From Plutella xylostella (taxonomy: Eukaryota; Arthropoda; Insecta; Lepidoptera; Plutellidae): a stretch of 64,000 nt of DNA. The notes below the pieces were generated by a model, which saw only the letters and a list, made by a program, of their open reading frames with translations, did not search any database and was not told the origin of the DNA. Below, one piece after another: positions 62,857 to 64,000 of the stretch. A program made the translations under genes and the position numbers. The stretch's first letter is position 1. Each line of letters starts with the position of its first letter. The stretch covers positions 11,787,501-11,851,500 of the forward strand of contig NC_064012.1 of assembly GCF_932276165.1 (NCBI RefSeq). Reading direction: 5' to 3'.

Positions 62857-63131
62857 TACATACGCCATACAAAATATGATTACATTGTTAAGAAATTGTC
62901 ACGCCATATAGGCGTATGCGTATACGACCTTAAAATTTTCGAACTTTTCTAAATTTGTGCCAAGGCATATAGGCGTATGAACATACGCCGGCATATCGCT
63001 GTCTCTTTTCGTCAAACCGCGGGCGTATAAGACTGGTCAGTACTCTCAGCGTTGTGCACAGGAGCAGATGTGAAATAAAAACTAAGTGGCGAACGAAGTG
63101 ATTACAAATAATAAGTAAGTAATATTTCATC

Positions 63132-64000
63132 ATGAACAGAAGAAAAGACAGAATATTGTGTTTAGCATTGAGTGACATCAATACTGGTAAGTTATTTTAA
63201 ATAATGAAGTTACTTAAATAAATATAAAATTAAACTTTAATTATTTCTCCTTTATACCTAACTACCCTAAAACAAAAAGGTGGGTTATGTTATAACGTTG
63301 TAAGTTTTATTGCTTTATATTAAAATGTTTGTACCTCATTTTTTAACAGAATATGTAGACAGCATAACGAACTTTTTGTAAAAGACCCGCAAAAATTTTA
63401 TCTGTTTTCATGTCGTTTAGAAAAATTCAAAAAAATCTTTTATTAAGTAATTCATAAAAATTAATGTAAATTTTGTTTTTGTTAAATGTTTAGTTTTAAC
63501 TTGTATAAATTTGGTATTAAGTTATATGCCGGCTATTAGTGCATAAGTTTTGCTCGATTGTGTTGTAAATGCTGTGTTTTTCTGTAATTGGATGCCCACT
63601 GTGGCATGTATTGAAATGTTTTCTTTTTATAAATGTAAAGTGTGTGTCTGTAGAAAAACCTAATAAATAAATGTAGGTATATTAACGGATCACGAGCAGT
63701 CGCCAATCACCTTGAAACGCCATGATGATCCGGGAGAGACGTTGCACTCAATAGGGCGACAAACGGACATTTTAAACTCACCGCCTAGTCGAGAGGTAAT
63801 CGTTCAATCTCCATCACCATTTGCAATACCACAACAGGAGGTAGCCTCTTGTGATTCACCTCTCACTGTGCATCAGCAATTAGTAGCAGCCGAAATGGAA
63901 AACTTGAATTTCACTGAAGATATACTGGATTTGGACAAAGTCAATGCAAGAGATGTTCCATTATTTTCACGTTTAGGTCCACTATCTGTATTTTCAATGG
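63132..64000 (+). CDS. Start of an unidentified two-exon gene, runs off the window
   Basis: Exon 1 (63132-63186) reads MNRRKDRILCLALSDINT, with the donor ACTG|GTAAGT. Exon 2 begins at 63677 after an AG and stays open to the last base: ILTDHEQSPITLKRHDDPGE, TLHSIGRQTDILNSPPSREV, VHQQLVAAEMENLNFTEDIL and VNARDVPLFSRLGPLSVFSM. The split codon G|GT joins in phase, which supports the model. No domain is recognised; a short basic first exon followed by a Ser/Pro-rich acidic region would fit a transposon-encoded or DNA-binding protein. The acceptor is weak because an A-rich LINE-like tail lies directly before it. The end of the gene is outside the window. Confidence 0.5.
63490..63672 (+). repeat. 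LINE-like 3' tail in the intron
   Basis: It resembles a non-LTR 3' UTR, ending CTAATAAATAAATG next to the exon 2 acceptor of the gene at 63132. The assignment is tentative. Confidence 0.4.

Larger units (their letters stand above)
62240..63035. repeat. Dispersed GGCGTAT/ATACGCC words
   Basis: ATAGGCGTATG-like words and complements occur at about 62253, 62265, 62865, 62905, 62970 and 62985, on both sides of the mariner derivative. This suggests an older element end carrying repeated sites, located upstream of the gene that starts at 63132. Confidence 0.55.

Overview
This is a eukaryotic, AT-rich, intron-bearing window made almost entirely of nested transposable elements. I read it as insect DNA, most likely a moth or butterfly. 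The reasons are: the short interspersed tails resemble those common in Lepidoptera; the element mix includes piggyBac, a rosa-type DD41D mariner, P/THAP9-like, PIF/Harbinger, BEL/Pao, Ty3/gypsy, Jockey/CR1-like and restriction-endonuclease LINEs; and there are abundant TA-, 3-bp- and 8-bp-duplication MITEs. The order is inference; no host marker gene is present. The near absence of host genes and the deep nesting suggest heterochromatin or a sex chromosome, but nothing here proves that.

Layout. 1-4.3 kb: SINE fragment, pentanucleotide array, Mutator-like transposase exon, a TA-flanked MITE, and a 1.2-kb TIR element. 4.3-9.3 kb: first copy of a Harbinger-type MYB-like exon, TIR debris, and a fold-back element split by a LINE tail. 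9.2-17.8 kb: one ancestral MYB-like (Harbinger accessory) gene in four exon remnants. It was split by a composite rosa mariner, which itself carries a LINE, and by a BEL/Pao element inserted inside an exon. 17.8-20.7 kb: a frameshifted LINE with zinc finger, RT and restriction-like endonuclease. 20.9-26.6 kb: a TIR transposon with a first exon, a 5-bp satellite, and a mosaic of piggyBac, pogo-like and hAT remnants. 27.5-30.4 kb: a young Ty3/gypsy element with gag-protease only. 31-39 kb: two LINEs, each with ORF1 preceded by a tRNA-like B box. 39-45 kb: a P/THAP9-like transposase gene split by two LINEs, one of which carries a Mutator-type element with a 9-bp duplication. 45.8-48.2 kb: a second gag-protease-only gypsy element, with a tRNA-Pro-type primer site. 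48.2-54.5 kb: deleted mariner, hAT MITE, TIR element, FLYWCH-MULE pseudogene and terminal arrays. 54.9-60.4 kb: a nearly complete but inactivated PIF/Harbinger element with convergent MYB-like and HARBI1-like genes, interrupted by a MITE and a LINE. 60.9-64 kb: MITEs, a mariner derivative, one candidate host-gene terminal exon (61582-61719, minus) and the start of an unidentified two-exon gene that runs off the window.

How it fits together: almost every coding region belongs to a mobile element, and most are broken. Intact long frames are the two gag-protease ORFs, two LINE ORF1 frames and one LINE RT frame (42437-44167). Target duplications read directly from the sequence give relative ages: BEL is younger than the Harbinger MYB gene, the LINE at 11.5 kb is younger than rosa, the Mutator-type element at 40.7 kb is younger than its LINE, and both LINEs there are younger than the P-like gene. 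All three LTR elements keep gag and protease but lack pol, so any movement would need proteins in trans. Identity claims between repeats are by eye.
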